A stretch of DNA of 64,000 bases from an uncultured Clostridia bacterium (GCA_934149275.1 CAKPEG010000002.1:105953-169952); one strand, 5' to 3'; shown: positions 16,916 through 27,520, counted from the first letter of the stretch. Translations and numbers: made by a program. The notes: generated by a model not told the origin, from the sequence alone.

Positions 16916-19336
16916 TTGGGTAGAAAAAAGAAAAAAAAGGCTGTAAAGCCTAGTAAAAAAAGCTTTAATGTTAGTCCAGAGATGATGATTATTATAATGT
17001 TAATAGTTGGTATCATGTCAGGAGTTTTGATATATACAGGAGCAGGACAAGTCGGTGCAGTTTTAAGTCCAGTTCTTGGTGGTTTAGTTGGAATTATAAA
17101 ATATGTAATTCCAATTGGAATAATTGTAATGGCACTTTCATTAATAAAAGAAGATAGTGAATATGTTTCAACGAAGGTTATTCAATTTTTAATTTTTATT
17201 GTATGTGTATCAGTTGTAATGCATGTTAATCAATTTTCTAAATTAAACTTAGCCGGAAATGCAACTTTTGAAGAGGTTGTTAATGAAGCATACAAGTTAG
17301 GAACAATGAACAAAGGTGGAGGTGCAATTGGTGCAATTGTTGCTACACCTCTTATGAATTTACTTGGTTCATTAGGAACAACTATTTTAACAATTGCTAT
17401 AGCTGCTGTAACACTTGTATACATAGTTGGTGCAAATCCTGTGGAATTATTAGTTGAATTTGTTGATGGTAGAGAAGATAGAAAAGAAGAGAAACGAGCA
17501 AGAAGAGAAGAGCAAAGACAGGCTTTTAACGAAAGACGTGAGGAAAGAAGAAAAAATAGAGCAGCTACTCATACTGAAATAGCAAAAGAGAAGGATAATG
17601 CACCAATGAAGGATCAAGTTGATTTGATGCAAGATGAAATTGTTATTAATCATTTTAATGATAATAATAATGATGAGAAAAAACATAAATTAGGATTGTT
17701 TGGAAAAAAAGATGATGAATCTGAAAAAATTAAAAAGGAGCAAAAACAAAATAATCCTGATGAATTAGAAAATATTTTTAAAGAAGTTCAAGAAGAAAAA
17801 GAAGAAAAAACAAAAGCTGTATTACAATTAGATCATTATACTCATACTGTTGATGATGAAAACTATGAAACTCCGCCAGTTGAATTACTAAAACAAGGTT
17901 CTAATAAAGCGACTAAGGGAAGTAAAAAAGCATTAACAGATACAGCTACGAAATTACAGAAAACTTTATATAGTTTTGGCGTTTCTGCAAAGGTTGAAAA
18001 TGTTTCAGTTGGACCAGTTATAACTAGATATGAATTAAAACCGGCAGAAGGAGTAAGGGTTAGTAAAATTGCTAAACTTGCTGATGATATAGCTTTGAAT
18101 TTAGCTGCTGAAAGCATAAGAATTGAAGCACCTATTCCTGGAAAGCAAGCTGTTGGTATTGAAATTCCAAATAAAGAAAAGGAAATTGTTCCTTTGAGAG
18201 ACATAATTGATTCAGAAGAATTTAAAGATTCTAAATCAAAATTATCTTTCGCTCTTGGAAAGAGTGTTTCAGGAGATAATGTTATTACAGATATAGCTAA
18301 GATGCCCCACGTGTTGATTGCTGGTTCCACAGGTTCTGGTAAGTCAGTTTGTATAAATACTTTGATAACAAGTATTTTATATAAGGCAAAACCTAGCGAA
18401 GTTAAACTTATAATGGTTGATCCAAAGGTTGTTGAACTTTCAGTTTATAATGGAATTCCTCATTTGTTAATTCCAGTTGTTACTGATCCCAAAAAGGCCG
18501 CTGGTGCTTTAGCATGGGCTGTTCAAGAAATGGTTAATCGTTATAGTTTGTTTGCACAAAAGAATGTTAGAGATATAAAAGGTTATAATGCGCAACTTGA
18601 TAAAGAAGGTGTTGATGGTAAGTTACCTCAAATAGTAATAATCGTTGATGAGCTTGCTGATTTGATGATGGTTTCACCAAAAGATGTTGAGGATGCAATT
18701 TGCAGATTGGCTCAAATGGCTAGAGCTGCTGGAATGCATTTAGTTATTGCAACGCAAAGACCATCTGTTGATGTTATCACAGGTATAATTAAAGCTAATA
18801 TTCCGTCAAGAATTGCATTTGCTGTTTCTTCACAAGTTGATTCAAGAACTATATTGGATAGTGTTGGTGCTGAAAAGTTACTTGGAAAAGGTGATATGTT
18901 ATTTTATCCATCTGGAGCATCAAAGGCTACCAGGGTTCAAGGTGCATTTATTTCAGATGGAGATGTTGAGAAAATAGTTGATTTCTTGAAAAAAGATGGT
19001 GAAGCTGTTTATAGTGATGATATTATGGAAAAAATAGAAAAGGCAAACTCAACTGATAAAGAGTTGGAGGAAAATTCTGAAGATGATGAGGCTGATCCAT
19101 TTTTACAAGATGCAATTGAGGCTGTTATAGAAATTGGTTCTGCATCAGCTTCATTAATTCAAAGAAGATTTAAAGTTGGTTATGCAAGAGCTGGTAGAAT
19201 TATTGATCAAATGGAGGCTAGAGGAATTATTTCTGGATATCAAGGAAGTAAACCTCGTGAAGTACTTATGTCTAAAGAGAGATGGCAAGAATTAAAAATG
19301 AGTCCATCTGAAGCCAATAATAATGCGGAAGAATAA
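16916..19336 (+). CDS. ftsK: DNA translocase FtsK/SpoIIIE
   Basis: 806 residues. After a basic start, four transmembrane helices (res ~20-190) anchor it at the septum; a charged linker (res ~190-320) leads to the motor: HVLIAGSTGSGKSVCINTLI (Walker A), IVIIVDELADLMM (Walker B), QRPSVDVITGIIKANIPSRI, and a C-terminal gamma winged helix (ASLIQRRFKVGYARAGRIID). It pumps chromosome DNA through the closing septum. The start is TTG behind AGGAGGATTT. SpoIIIE and FtsK cannot be told apart by sequence alone. Confidence 0.94.
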   Translation: MGRKKKKKAVKPSKKSFNVSPEMMIIIMLIVGIMSGVLIYTGAGQVGAVLSPVLGGLVGIIKYVIPIGIIVMALSLIKEDSEYVSTKVIQFLIFIVCVSVVMHVNQFSKLNLAGNATFEEVVNEAYKLGTMNKGGGAIGAIVATPLMNLLGSLGTTILTIAIAAVTLVYIVGANPVELLVEFVDGREDRKEEKRARREEQRQAFNERREERRKNRAATHTEIAKEKDNAPMKDQVDLMQDEIVINHFNDNNNDEKKHKLGLFGKKDDESEKIKKEQKQNNPDELENIFKEVQEEKEEKTKAVLQLDHYTHTVDDENYETPPVELLKQGSNKATKGSKKALTDTATKLQKTLYSFGVSAKVENVSVGPVITRYELKPAEGVRVSKIAKLADDIALNLAAESIRIEAPIPGKQAVGIEIPNKEKEIVPLRDIIDSEEFKDSKSKLSFALGKSVSGDNVITDIAKMPHVLIAGSTGSGKSVCINTLITSILYKAKPSEVKLIMVDPKVVELSVYNGIPHLLIPVVTDPKKAAGALAWAVQEMVNRYSLFAQKNVRDIKGYNAQLDKEGVDGKLPQIVIIVDELADLMMVSPKDVEDAICRLAQMARAAGMHLVIATQRPSVDVITGIIKANIPSRIAFAVSSQVDSRTILDSVGAEKLLGKGDMLFYPSGASKATRVQGAFISDGDVEKIVDFLKKDGEAVYSDDIMEKIEKANSTDKELEENSEDDEADPFLQDAIEAVIEIGSASASLIQRRFKVGYARAGRIIDQMEARGIISGYQGSKPREVLMSKERWQELKMSPSEANNNAEE

Positions 19337-19396
19337 ATTTATCAGAATTATGATAATAAGTATTAAATATTATTTTACAAAAGAAGGAAGGTTATT

Positions 19397-20950
19397 ATGA
19401 AGAAGAGATTGTTTTCTAAATTTAAAGATTATAATTATATATTAGATAAAATTTTGGAAGAAAAAAATTTTTCAGAAGATGCAACTAACCTTCTTTTAAA
19501 TATGATATATAAAATTGAGGTGTCTTATAAAGATTATGCTCAGATAAAAGGCATTTTTCAAAAGCAAAATGAATTTATTGATGAAATAATTGATATAATA
19601 TCTAAGAATTGTAATCAATTGTTTTTAATTGATCCAAAAAATGAAGAAGTTAAATTATTAAGAGAGAAAAATGTGCTTGCATTAACAGATGAGAAGGAAA
19701 AGAAAATATATGCTTATCCAACAGAACTTGCAATTTTATATGGACTAATTGATATTAAACCAAAATATTTTTATATTCCTAAAAAATATTATTTTATAAA
19801 GCAAGAATTTCAAAATGTTCTTGTTCAAGGGACTATTCTTAATAAAACAGAAGTTATTAGAAATTTTAATGGCTGGTCATGGAATTTCGCTGAGGATGTA
19901 AATATTGACCAAGTTTCAAATATAATTTATCAGGCCATTCGAATTTTAATAGATGAAGATTTTTTAAATGCATGGGAAGGTGATACTTCTCCTAAAACAG
20001 ATTATATTAACGAAATGAAAAAGGAACTTGCTGAATATTATGGTGAAGAAAATAGTAGAAGAATTTATCTTTCTATGGCTAGATTAATTGTTGCAAAATC
20101 TGTAATGAAAAATAGACAAAATGTTAGAGATGAATTTGTAAGAATTATAAATGCATATGAAAATATGAGAGATAAAAATCAATATATATTTACAATTTCA
20201 AATGAAAAAAAGAAAATAATATCTGAAATTGAAAATAAAGATAGAATTCTTAATGATAAGGAGCTTATGTTTAATGAGTTTGAAAAAAGAAATAGTATGT
20301 TACCTATAGATAGGAAGATTCTTAATATAAGTTCATTGGTGGATATTATTCAAAAAGAGAAGGATGATAGTTTTAAGAGGATTGAGCAGTTAAATGAACT
20401 TGTAAAACCAATGAATTATACGAATTTGAAAAGTGAATTATCTGAAAAGGTTCGTATTATGTCGGTGGTTGATGAGAAAAAAGATATAAGAGAATATGAG
20501 ATTGCTTTTTTAAAGGATGTAATAAAATGTTTGGCATATAATATTGAAAAAATGTCTTCAAAAGAAGAAATTATTGATATAATATACAAGATAAGATATT
20601 TTAGAAAAATTAGAGTGACAGAAGGTGAAAAGGTTGAAGATATACCTCAGTTATTTACTGATATTTCAAGAATATTAAAATATACAATTACAAAAGGTTG
20701 CAAGGAAAAGGTCTTTAATATTTTTTGCAAAGATATAGATTATAATTATCAAATTATTGATGTTGCACTTAATACAGCAATTTCAAATTATGAAGATATT
20801 GATATATCTTTGAAAATTGAAGATGAGTATTTAAAGGTTACAGTATATGATAATGAAGTTATAGATAAACAAGAGAAATTAGAATTTCCACTTACTTTAA
20901 AGGATTTAAGTATTAGGCAAAATAAACCTGTACCAATGTATGTTATATAA
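19397..20950 (+). CDS. large protein of unknown function downstream of ftsK
   Basis: 517 residues, not recognised. No signal peptide and no clear membrane segment; mixed alpha content rich in Lys/Glu/Ile, with a predicted helical centre (res ~250-400) and a beta-like end (DEYLKVTVYDNEV). There are no nucleotide-binding or metal motifs that I can see. GAAGGAAGG precedes the ATG. It sits 60 bases after ftsK and 45 bases before the RNA exonuclease gene, so the three may be co-transcribed. Confidence 0.7.
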   Translation: MKKRLFSKFKDYNYILDKILEEKNFSEDATNLLLNMIYKIEVSYKDYAQIKGIFQKQNEFIDEIIDIISKNCNQLFLIDPKNEEVKLLREKNVLALTDEKEKKIYAYPTELAILYGLIDIKPKYFYIPKKYYFIKQEFQNVLVQGTILNKTEVIRNFNGWSWNFAEDVNIDQVSNIIYQAIRILIDEDFLNAWEGDTSPKTDYINEMKKELAEYYGEENSRRIYLSMARLIVAKSVMKNRQNVRDEFVRIINAYENMRDKNQYIFTISNEKKKIISEIENKDRILNDKELMFNEFEKRNSMLPIDRKILNISSLVDIIQKEKDDSFKRIEQLNELVKPMNYTNLKSELSEKVRIMSVVDEKKDIREYEIAFLKDVIKCLAYNIEKMSSKEEIIDIIYKIRYFRKIRVTEGEKVEDIPQLFTDISRILKYTITKGCKEKVFNIFCKDIDYNYQIIDVALNTAISNYEDIDISLKIEDEYLKVTVYDNEVIDKQEKLEFPLTLKDLSIRQNKPVPMYVI

Positions 20951-20995
20951 AAAATAAAATAAAGATAAATACAAATGAAAAGAAAGGAGTAATTT

Positions 20996-22648
20996 ATGAA
21001 TATTACTTTTTTAGGTGCTGCAAAGACAGTTACTGGATCAAATTTTTTAGTTGAAGCTGCTGGAAAGAAATTTTTAGTTGATTGCGGTATGTATCAAGGA
21101 AAAGCTGCTTTGGAAATGGAAAACTCAGAAGAATTTTTATATGATGTTTCTGAAATTGATTTTATGCTTTTAACACATGCACATATTGATCATTCGGGTA
21201 GAATTCCAAAATTATATAATGAAGGATATAGAGGACCAATATATGCTCATAGAGCTACAGTTGATTTATGCGCTATAATGTTGCCTGATAGTGGTCACAT
21301 TCAAGAAACAGAAGTTGAATGGAAAAATAGAAAAAGATTAAGAGCTGGTTTAGAACCATTACCTCCATTATATACGGCTGAGGAGGCTGCAAAATGTTTG
21401 GAGATTTTTAAACCTGTAGAATATGATCAAATAATTGATGTGGCTGATAATATCCAAGTCAGATATAATGATGCTGGACATATGCTTGGTTCTAGTATTA
21501 TAGAGATTTGGGTAACAGAGAATGGTAAAACTGAAAAGATCGTATTCACTGGAGATATAGGTAATAATGATATCCCATTACTTGATTCACCAACTATGAT
21601 TGAAGATGCTGATTATTTAGTAATGGAATCAACGTACGGAAGTAGGCTTCATATGAGAAATGATGACAAGGCTAATATATTTTTAAACGTTGTTTCAGAA
21701 ACATTGGATCATGGCGGACGTGTTGTTATTCCTTCATTTGCTGTCGGTAGAACACAAGAAATTTTATATGAAATTGATAAGATAAAAGATAGTCATAAGG
21801 ATGATGAAGAATTTCAAAGAAAATATCAACAATTGATGAAAACTCCTGTATTTGTTGATAGTCCGTTGGCTATTTCTGCAACGGAAGTATTTAAGAAAAA
21901 TACAGATTTATTTGAAGAAGAGGTTCAAGAAAAATTAAGACATGGTGATCATCCTCTTGAATTTCCAGGTTTACAGTTTACTAGAACAGCAGATGAGTCT
22001 AAGGCATTAAATGAAACATATTATCCTTCTATAATTATTTCTGCTAGTGGTATGTGCGATATTGGTAGAATTAAGCATCATTTGAAACATAATTTATGGA
22101 ATCCATCTAGTACTATTTTGTTTGTTGGTTACCAAGCTCCTGGAACTTTGGGAAGAACTATTGTTGACGGTGCCGATAAGGTTAAAATATTTGGTGAAGA
22201 AATTTCTGTAAATGCGAGAGTTGAGTATATTGAAGGATATTCAGGACATGCAGATCAAGAGTGGTTATTAAATTTTGTATATTCATTTATTAAAAAACCA
22301 AGACATATTTTCTTGGTACATGGTGAGGAAGAAAGTGAGGAGGTATTAAAAGGATTAATTGAAAGAAATACGCAAATACCTGTTACGATTCCAAGCTTTG
22401 GTGAGAAATATGAAGTTGCTGATATACCAAAACTTGAAGAGAGAGTTGAGTATTCTAAGAAGCTTGAAGATCAATATTTAAGATTACAAATATTAGAGAA
22501 ACTTGATAAGATTAAAGATGATATTAATACAATGTCTCAGAATGTTAAAAATGAGAAATTAATGAAAGAAAGTTCTGATGAAGAGATTGAAAAATTGAAT
22601 GACAAAGTTAAAAAGTTAGAGGAACAAATTAAAGGTTTAATAAATTAG
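20996..22648 (+). CDS. beta-CASP metallo-beta-lactamase RNA exonuclease
   Basis: 550 residues. MNITFLGAAKTVTGSNFLVE and LLTHAHIDHSGRIP give the metal-binding HxHxDH; GDIGNNDIPLL, HGGRVVIPSFAVGRTQEIL, ISASGMCDIGRIKHHLK and YSGHADQEWL complete the beta-CASP/Zn signature. Relatives act on RNA 3' ends (CPSF73/YSH1-like). A C-terminal coiled coil (res ~480-550) is an addition. It is a different enzyme from RNase J. The family B repeat directly downstream could end its transcript. Confidence 0.88.
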   Translation: MNITFLGAAKTVTGSNFLVEAAGKKFLVDCGMYQGKAALEMENSEEFLYDVSEIDFMLLTHAHIDHSGRIPKLYNEGYRGPIYAHRATVDLCAIMLPDSGHIQETEVEWKNRKRLRAGLEPLPPLYTAEEAAKCLEIFKPVEYDQIIDVADNIQVRYNDAGHMLGSSIIEIWVTENGKTEKIVFTGDIGNNDIPLLDSPTMIEDADYLVMESTYGSRLHMRNDDKANIFLNVVSETLDHGGRVVIPSFAVGRTQEILYEIDKIKDSHKDDEEFQRKYQQLMKTPVFVDSPLAISATEVFKKNTDLFEEEVQEKLRHGDHPLEFPGLQFTRTADESKALNETYYPSIIISASGMCDIGRIKHHLKHNLWNPSSTILFVGYQAPGTLGRTIVDGADKVKIFGEEISVNARVEYIEGYSGHADQEWLLNFVYSFIKKPRHIFLVHGEEESEEVLKGLIERNTQIPVTIPSFGEKYEVADIPKLEERVEYSKKLEDQYLRLQILEKLDKIKDDINTMSQNVKNEKLMKESSDEEIEKLNDKVKKLEEQIKGLIN

Positions 22649-22673
22649 AAATATAAGGAATAAAAAAGCATAA

Positions 22674-22764
22674 GAAATTTGCTTTGCAAATTTCGCGTAC
22701 GAACAAAAACGCGGACTAAAAAGTTTTAATAAGTGTAAATATTTTAAATAGTCCGTTTTTGTTC
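22674..22764 (+). repeat. structured dispersed repeat family B, copy 1
   Basis: 91 bases: hairpin 1 GAAATTTGC-TTT-GCAAATTTC (22674-22694), then hairpin 2, GAACAAAAACGCGGACTA pairing with TAGTCCGTTTTTGTTC with a two-base bulge. Same length and order as 57237-57327; a diverged inverted relative is at 32112-32199. Confidence 0.8.
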
Positions 22765-22789
22765 TATTTTTGAAAGGAAAGAGTTTAAT

Positions 22790-24682
22790 ATGGAAACAAA
22801 ATATTTTAATGATGCTATTATTGGTAATAAAAATATGACGATTAGTTTTTCAAAAAATGGTGAATTATTAAGACTTTTTAATCAAGCACCAGATTATAAA
22901 CAATTTTTTGAATTTTTTCATGCAGGGGTACAAATAAATGATTCTGCTTTGATTTATTTGCATAATGATATTAATAATAATTTTAAACAGTTTTATATAG
23001 AAGGTACGAATGTACTTACGACTGAAATTATAAATACATATTTTAATTTAAAAATTACTCAGATTGATTTTGCAATGGTAAAGGAAAATGTATTAGTTAG
23101 AAGATATCATTTTGTTAATAATAATACTATTGATTTAAATTTGAAGTTTTTAACATATTCAAAATTATTTACTAATATTAATAATGATGCATGTGGCTTT
23201 GTAAAAAATGATGCATTATTACAGTATACTCATGATTATACTGTGTGTACATTTGCTAAAGAAAAAATTTCAAGCTATCAAATTAATAATGCTGCTGAGA
23301 CAATTATGAGTGGTGTTGCTTCAGGAAAAGACTATATTGGTATGTCACCAGATTCAAGCATTGAGTATGATTTAGGTGTATTAAAACCTGGTGAAGAGAG
23401 GATATTTAATTTATATATTCATGTTAGTGATAATTCAGAAAAAAATTTATTAAATGATTTAGATCAAGAAATTGAAAGATATAGAAAGATTGATTTAAAG
23501 AAGGAATTAGATGATACTAAAAAATATTGGAGAAAATATTTGAAAGATCATTCAAATATTGAATTTAAGGCAGAAGGACCTTTAAAGAAAATTTATGATA
23601 GAACTATTTTATTATTTCCATTATTAATAAATGAGCAAACTGGTGGAATTTCAGCTGGTGTAGAATCTGATGAATATAAAACTAAATGTGGAAGATATTC
23701 ATATTGCTGGCCAAGAGATGCTGTGTTTATAACAGAAGCTTTAGATGAAATTGGAATGATAAAAGAGGCAGACAAGTTTTATAAAGTATTTTGCAAAATG
23801 ACACAGAGTAGAGATGGAGGATGGGAGCAAAGATTTTATACGGATGGAAGATTAGCACCTTGTTGGGGATATCAAATTGATGAAACAGCTAGTGTTGTGT
23901 TTGGTGTTTATCGTCATTATGAAAAAACTAAAAATATTAAATTTTTAAAAGACACTTTAAAAATGTGCGAAAACGCAATTGATTTTATTGATAAATATGT
24001 AACAGATGTTTTAGAGGAAAAATTTGAATTTAGAAAAAGTTATGATTTATGGGAAGAGTATGAAGGAGTTACTTTATATTCTATGTCTGCGATTTTCGGA
24101 GCTTATAATGCAATGCTTAAGATTTATAAAGAAGTTAAAGTTGAATATGCAAACAATAGATTAAGAATTGAAGCTATGGAGAAACGTAAAAAGATTCTTG
24201 AAAAACGTGAAAGAGAAATTAAAGAGTATGTTTTAAAAACATTTTATGATGAAGATAAAAAATGTTTTGTTAGAAACTTAGATGACAGAAGACTAGATAT
24301 TAGTATTTTAGGTTCTGTTACACCTTTTAATATGTTTTCCCCAAAAGAAAAGAGATTCTTGACTACTATTGAAAGAATGAATATGACTTTAAGAACATAT
24401 ACAGGTGGATATATTCGTTATGAAGATGATAGATATAATGGTGGATATAATCCTTGGGTTATTGCGAATTTATGGATGGCTAATTATTATCTTGATGCAG
24501 GTGATAAAAAGAAAGCTAAAGAGTGTTTTGAATTCGTTATTAAGAGTGCATCTAGTTACGGATTTTTAGGTGAACAGGTAAATAATGAAACAATGCAACC
24601 ATCTTGGATTATTGGACTTACTTGGTCTCATGCTATGTTTGTTATTGTTATTAATAAACTTTCAAAGTTGGGATTAATTTAG
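22790..24682 (+). CDS. glycoside hydrolase family 15 protein (glucoamylase-like)
   Basis: 630 residues without a signal peptide, so cytoplasmic. An N-terminal beta domain (res ~1-250) precedes the (alpha/alpha)6 barrel with YSYCWPRDAVFITEAL, GGWEQRFYTDGR, YDLWEEYEGVTLYSMSAIFG and TGGYIRYEDDRYNGGYNPW. GH15 enzymes release glucose from alpha-glucan ends; intracellular ones serve glycogen or maltodextrin turnover. GAAAGGAAAGAG precedes the ATG. The other glucan enzyme in the window is the GH13 protein at 50.8 kb. Confidence 0.88.
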   Translation: METKYFNDAIIGNKNMTISFSKNGELLRLFNQAPDYKQFFEFFHAGVQINDSALIYLHNDINNNFKQFYIEGTNVLTTEIINTYFNLKITQIDFAMVKENVLVRRYHFVNNNTIDLNLKFLTYSKLFTNINNDACGFVKNDALLQYTHDYTVCTFAKEKISSYQINNAAETIMSGVASGKDYIGMSPDSSIEYDLGVLKPGEERIFNLYIHVSDNSEKNLLNDLDQEIERYRKIDLKKELDDTKKYWRKYLKDHSNIEFKAEGPLKKIYDRTILLFPLLINEQTGGISAGVESDEYKTKCGRYSYCWPRDAVFITEALDEIGMIKEADKFYKVFCKMTQSRDGGWEQRFYTDGRLAPCWGYQIDETASVVFGVYRHYEKTKNIKFLKDTLKMCENAIDFIDKYVTDVLEEKFEFRKSYDLWEEYEGVTLYSMSAIFGAYNAMLKIYKEVKVEYANNRLRIEAMEKRKKILEKREREIKEYVLKTFYDEDKKCFVRNLDDRRLDISILGSVTPFNMFSPKEKRFLTTIERMNMTLRTYTGGYIRYEDDRYNGGYNPWVIANLWMANYYLDAGDKKKAKECFEFVIKSASSYGFLGEQVNNETMQPSWIIGLTWSHAMFVIVINKLSKLGLI

Positions 24683-24705
24683 AATTATTAAATAGGAGGA
24701 TGTTG

Positions 24706-26064
24706 ATGGCTAAAACGAGTACAGTGTTTTTTTGCAATGAGTGTGGTTATGAGTCTGCTAAATGGCTTGGAAAGTGTCCTGCATGTAATGCGTGGAATAC
24801 GTTTGTAGAAGAAAAAGTTACAAAACAGGGAAACAATAAAGGAACAGTTACAAAATCTCCTGATCCTGTTTCTCTTAAATCAATAGAACAAATAAATATT
24901 TCTAGAATTAGTTCTGGTTTTGATGAACTTGATAGAGTCTTAGGGGGAGGTTTTGTTAATGGTTCTTTGACTCTTCTTGGTGGAGAGCCTGGTATTGGTA
25001 AATCTACATTAATATTACAAATTTGTGATAAGTTCAAAACTGATGGTACTGTTTTATATGTATCTGGTGAAGAGTCAGCTGAGCAAATTAAAATTAGAGC
25101 TGATAGACTTGGAATCAATAAGGATAATATCATGTTTTTAGGTGAAACTGATATTAACAATATAGAAAATGCTATTGAGAAAATGGAACCAAAGCTAGTA
25201 ATAATTGATTCTATTCAAACAATGTATTCAGATGAAATAACATCAGCTTCTGGTAGTGTTAGCCAAGTTAGAGAAATTACAGCTAGAATAATGAAAATGT
25301 GTAAGATGAAGGGGATTACTACTGTAATAATTGGACATGTTACTAAAGATGGAACTATTGCTGGTCCAAGAGTTTTGGAACATATGGTTGATGCGGTTTT
25401 GTATATAGAAGGTGAAAGATATTTTTCTTACAGAGTTGTGCGTGGAGTAAAAAATAGGTTTGGTTCAACAAATGAGATTGGTATGTTTGAAATGCGAAAT
25501 GAAGGGATGGTTGAAATCACTAATCCATCAAGTGTATTACTTACAGAAAGAGAGGACAATCCTCCTGGATCTGTAATTGTTGCAAGTTTGGAAGGAACAA
25601 GACCTATTTTGATTGAGCTTCAAGCATTAACAAGTACAACAGTTTTTGGAATGCCAAGAAGAACTGCAAATGGATTGGATTATAACAGAGTTACTTTATT
25701 AATAGCTGTTTTAGAAAAAATAGGTGGAGTTAATTTAGGAAGCCAAGATGTGTATATGAATATTGTTGGTGGAATAAAAATTAATGAACCTGCTCTTGAT
25801 CTTGGAATTGTTTTATCAGCAGCTTCTAGCTTTAAGAATATAAGTATTTCTAAGGATGTAGCTGTTATAGGTGAGGTCGGATTAACTGGTGAAATTAGAT
25901 CTGTTAATATGATTGAGAAAAGATTAAAAGAGGTTGAAAAAATGGGATTAAAAACTTGTATAATTCCGGAAACTAATAAAAAACTATTGAAAGAAAAATT
26001 CAAATTAGATATAATAGGCTGCAAGGATATCATTGATGCTATGAAATTCTTGAAATTGAAATAG
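24706..26064 (+). CDS. radA: DNA repair protein RadA
   Basis: 452 residues. N-terminal zinc finger CNECGYESAKWLGKCPACNAW, RecA-like ATPase (LLGGEPGIGKSTLILQICDK), the RadA KNRFG motif (VKNRFGSTNEIG) and a C-terminal Lon-type S16 domain lacking protease function. RadA is a branch-migration helicase in recombination. An in-frame ATG at 24700 overlaps AGGAGGA; 24706 is the likely start. No disA or radC neighbour. Confidence 0.96.
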   Translation: MAKTSTVFFCNECGYESAKWLGKCPACNAWNTFVEEKVTKQGNNKGTVTKSPDPVSLKSIEQINISRISSGFDELDRVLGGGFVNGSLTLLGGEPGIGKSTLILQICDKFKTDGTVLYVSGEESAEQIKIRADRLGINKDNIMFLGETDINNIENAIEKMEPKLVIIDSIQTMYSDEITSASGSVSQVREITARIMKMCKMKGITTVIIGHVTKDGTIAGPRVLEHMVDAVLYIEGERYFSYRVVRGVKNRFGSTNEIGMFEMRNEGMVEITNPSSVLLTEREDNPPGSVIVASLEGTRPILIELQALTSTTVFGMPRRTANGLDYNRVTLLIAVLEKIGGVNLGSQDVYMNIVGGIKINEPALDLGIVLSAASSFKNISISKDVAVIGEVGLTGEIRSVNMIEKRLKEVEKMGLKTCIIPETNKKLLKEKFKLDIIGCKDIIDAMKFLKLK

Positions 26065-26100
26065 CATTAAATTTATGACAAAAATGAAAGAGAGGATACT

Positions 26101-26976
26101 ATGGAAAAGGTTAAAAAGATACTATTGATACTAATTGTATTAGTACTAATTTGTGCTATTGGCTGGGTTTCTGTTAATTTTGTATTGAGCAAGACAGATA
26201 AAAAATCAAATCCAGTCGTAACTATGGAAGTTGAAGGATATGGAACAATAAAAATAGAATTATATCCTGATATGGCTCCTAATACAGTTAAAAATTTTGT
26301 AAAGTTAGCTCAGAGAGGTTTCTATAATGAAAAAACTTTTACTGAAATAGAAGATGGATTAATTCGTGGTGGTTTAACTGAAACAGAAAATTCAGATGGA
26401 ACTACTAAACTTGAAGGTCCAAAAACAAGTAATTTACGTGATTTAGCTGATGGAGAGAAAGATACAGAATATTCAATTAAAGGTGAATTTATAGAAAATG
26501 GTGTTAACACAAATACGTTATCTCACCAAAAAGGTACAATTTCAATGTATAGAAAAACATATAATGATTATCAACAAGAAATGGCAATGGTTCAAATGAT
26601 GGGATATTCAACTTATGTTGATACGTTATTAGATGAATTATATAATTCTCAAAGTGGCGGTTTCTTTATTACAACTGAAGATAAAACTTCTTTAGATGGA
26701 ACATATGCGGCTTTTGGTAGAGTTATTGAAGGAATGGACGTTGTTGAGAAAATTTCAAAAACTGAATTACAAAAAACTACAGCTGATGATGGAACAGAAA
26801 CTACTACAACTAAGCCAGTTACTGCTCCTGTTATAAAAAATGTAACTGTTGAAACATATGGTGTAGATTATGGAATGCCTGATATTAGAGATTCATTTGA
26901 TTTTGATGCTATATTTAGTGTATTTATGCAAAATTATATGAAATCATCAGGAACATCAACTTCTTTAAATCAATAA
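26101..26976 (+). CDS. membrane-anchored cyclophilin-type peptidyl-prolyl isomerase
   Basis: 291 residues. An N-terminal transmembrane helix (ILLILIVLVLICAIGWVSVNF) precedes a cyclophilin domain: VEGYGTIKIELYPDMAPNTV, KNFVKLAQRGFY, GTISMYR, SGGFFITTED, YAAFGRVIEGMDVVEKIS. It probably speeds proline isomerisation of exported proteins. Cyclophilins usually show DxxIxGG; here the segment is EDGLIRGG. Extra loops at res ~95-125 and ~145-180 enlarge it. It is followed 18 bases later by a pilin-like gene. Confidence 0.9.
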   Translation: MEKVKKILLILIVLVLICAIGWVSVNFVLSKTDKKSNPVVTMEVEGYGTIKIELYPDMAPNTVKNFVKLAQRGFYNEKTFTEIEDGLIRGGLTETENSDGTTKLEGPKTSNLRDLADGEKDTEYSIKGEFIENGVNTNTLSHQKGTISMYRKTYNDYQQEMAMVQMMGYSTYVDTLLDELYNSQSGGFFITTEDKTSLDGTYAAFGRVIEGMDVVEKISKTELQKTTADDGTETTTTKPVTAPVIKNVTVETYGVDYGMPDIRDSFDFDAIFSVFMQNYMKSSGTSTSLNQ

Positions 26977-26994
26977 AATAATGGAGAGATGAAT

Positions 26995-27456
26995 ATGATA
27001 AAAAGTGAAAATGGAATTACATTTTTTCTTTTAATAGTTACGGTTATTGTTTTAGTTATAATAGGTTCTGCTGCCGCAGCTTCTGGAATATCTACTTATA
27101 AAGATGCACAGGTGAAACTTTATTTAAAAGAAATGGATGCGATTAAAGAAAAAATAGGTTTATACGAAGAGAGAGCTGAGGTTAATCCTGATATAGATTT
27201 TGAGTCAATTGGCCTTGAAGTTACTGAAAGTAGTCAGGCTGTAAAGTTGCTTGAAAAACTTGGAGTATCAGAGGATGATTATTCAGATTATAGATATTTA
27301 TCTTCTGGTGCAGTTAATTCTGAATTAGGATTAGAGAATATTGATAGAAGTATTATTGTGAATATAAAAACTAAAAAGATTTATTCACTTACTCCTGCTA
27401 AGTATAATAATGAGTTGTATTATTCGGCAGATGATTTGAGAGATAGTTTAAAATAA
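26995..27456 (+). CDS. pilin-like single-pass protein
   Basis: 153 residues. The start MIKSENGITFFLLIVTVIVL has the layout of a type IV prepilin: short charged leader, Gly, then a long hydrophobic helix. The usual Glu at +5 is missing, so assembly as a pilus subunit is uncertain. The outward part has no Cys. The Met at 26995 is preferred over 26989, which touches GGAGAG. No prepilin peptidase or pilus ATPase is nearby. Confidence 0.6.
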   Translation: MIKSENGITFFLLIVTVIVLVIIGSAAAASGISTYKDAQVKLYLKEMDAIKEKIGLYEERAEVNPDIDFESIGLEVTESSQAVKLLEKLGVSEDDYSDYRYLSSGAVNSELGLENIDRSIIVNIKTKKIYSLTPAKYNNELYYSADDLRDSLK

Positions 27457-27458
27457 AA

Positions 27459-27485
27459 AAATTGCTTTTTTAGGCAATTTTTTTA
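27459..27485 (+). terminator. terminator after the pilin-like gene
   Basis: AAATTGC / GCAATTT stem followed by a T run. Confidence 0.75.
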
Positions 27486-27520
27486 TTTTAAACCTTATTC
27501 CTAATTTAATAATTTAGTTA

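Noticed and set aside
17863..18330. 155-codon minus frame within ftsK
   Set aside because: Covers the conserved motor domain of ftsK; a long shadow caused by codon bias.
24747..25160. 137-codon minus frame within radA
   Set aside because: Antisense to the zinc finger and Walker A of RadA; no supporting signals.
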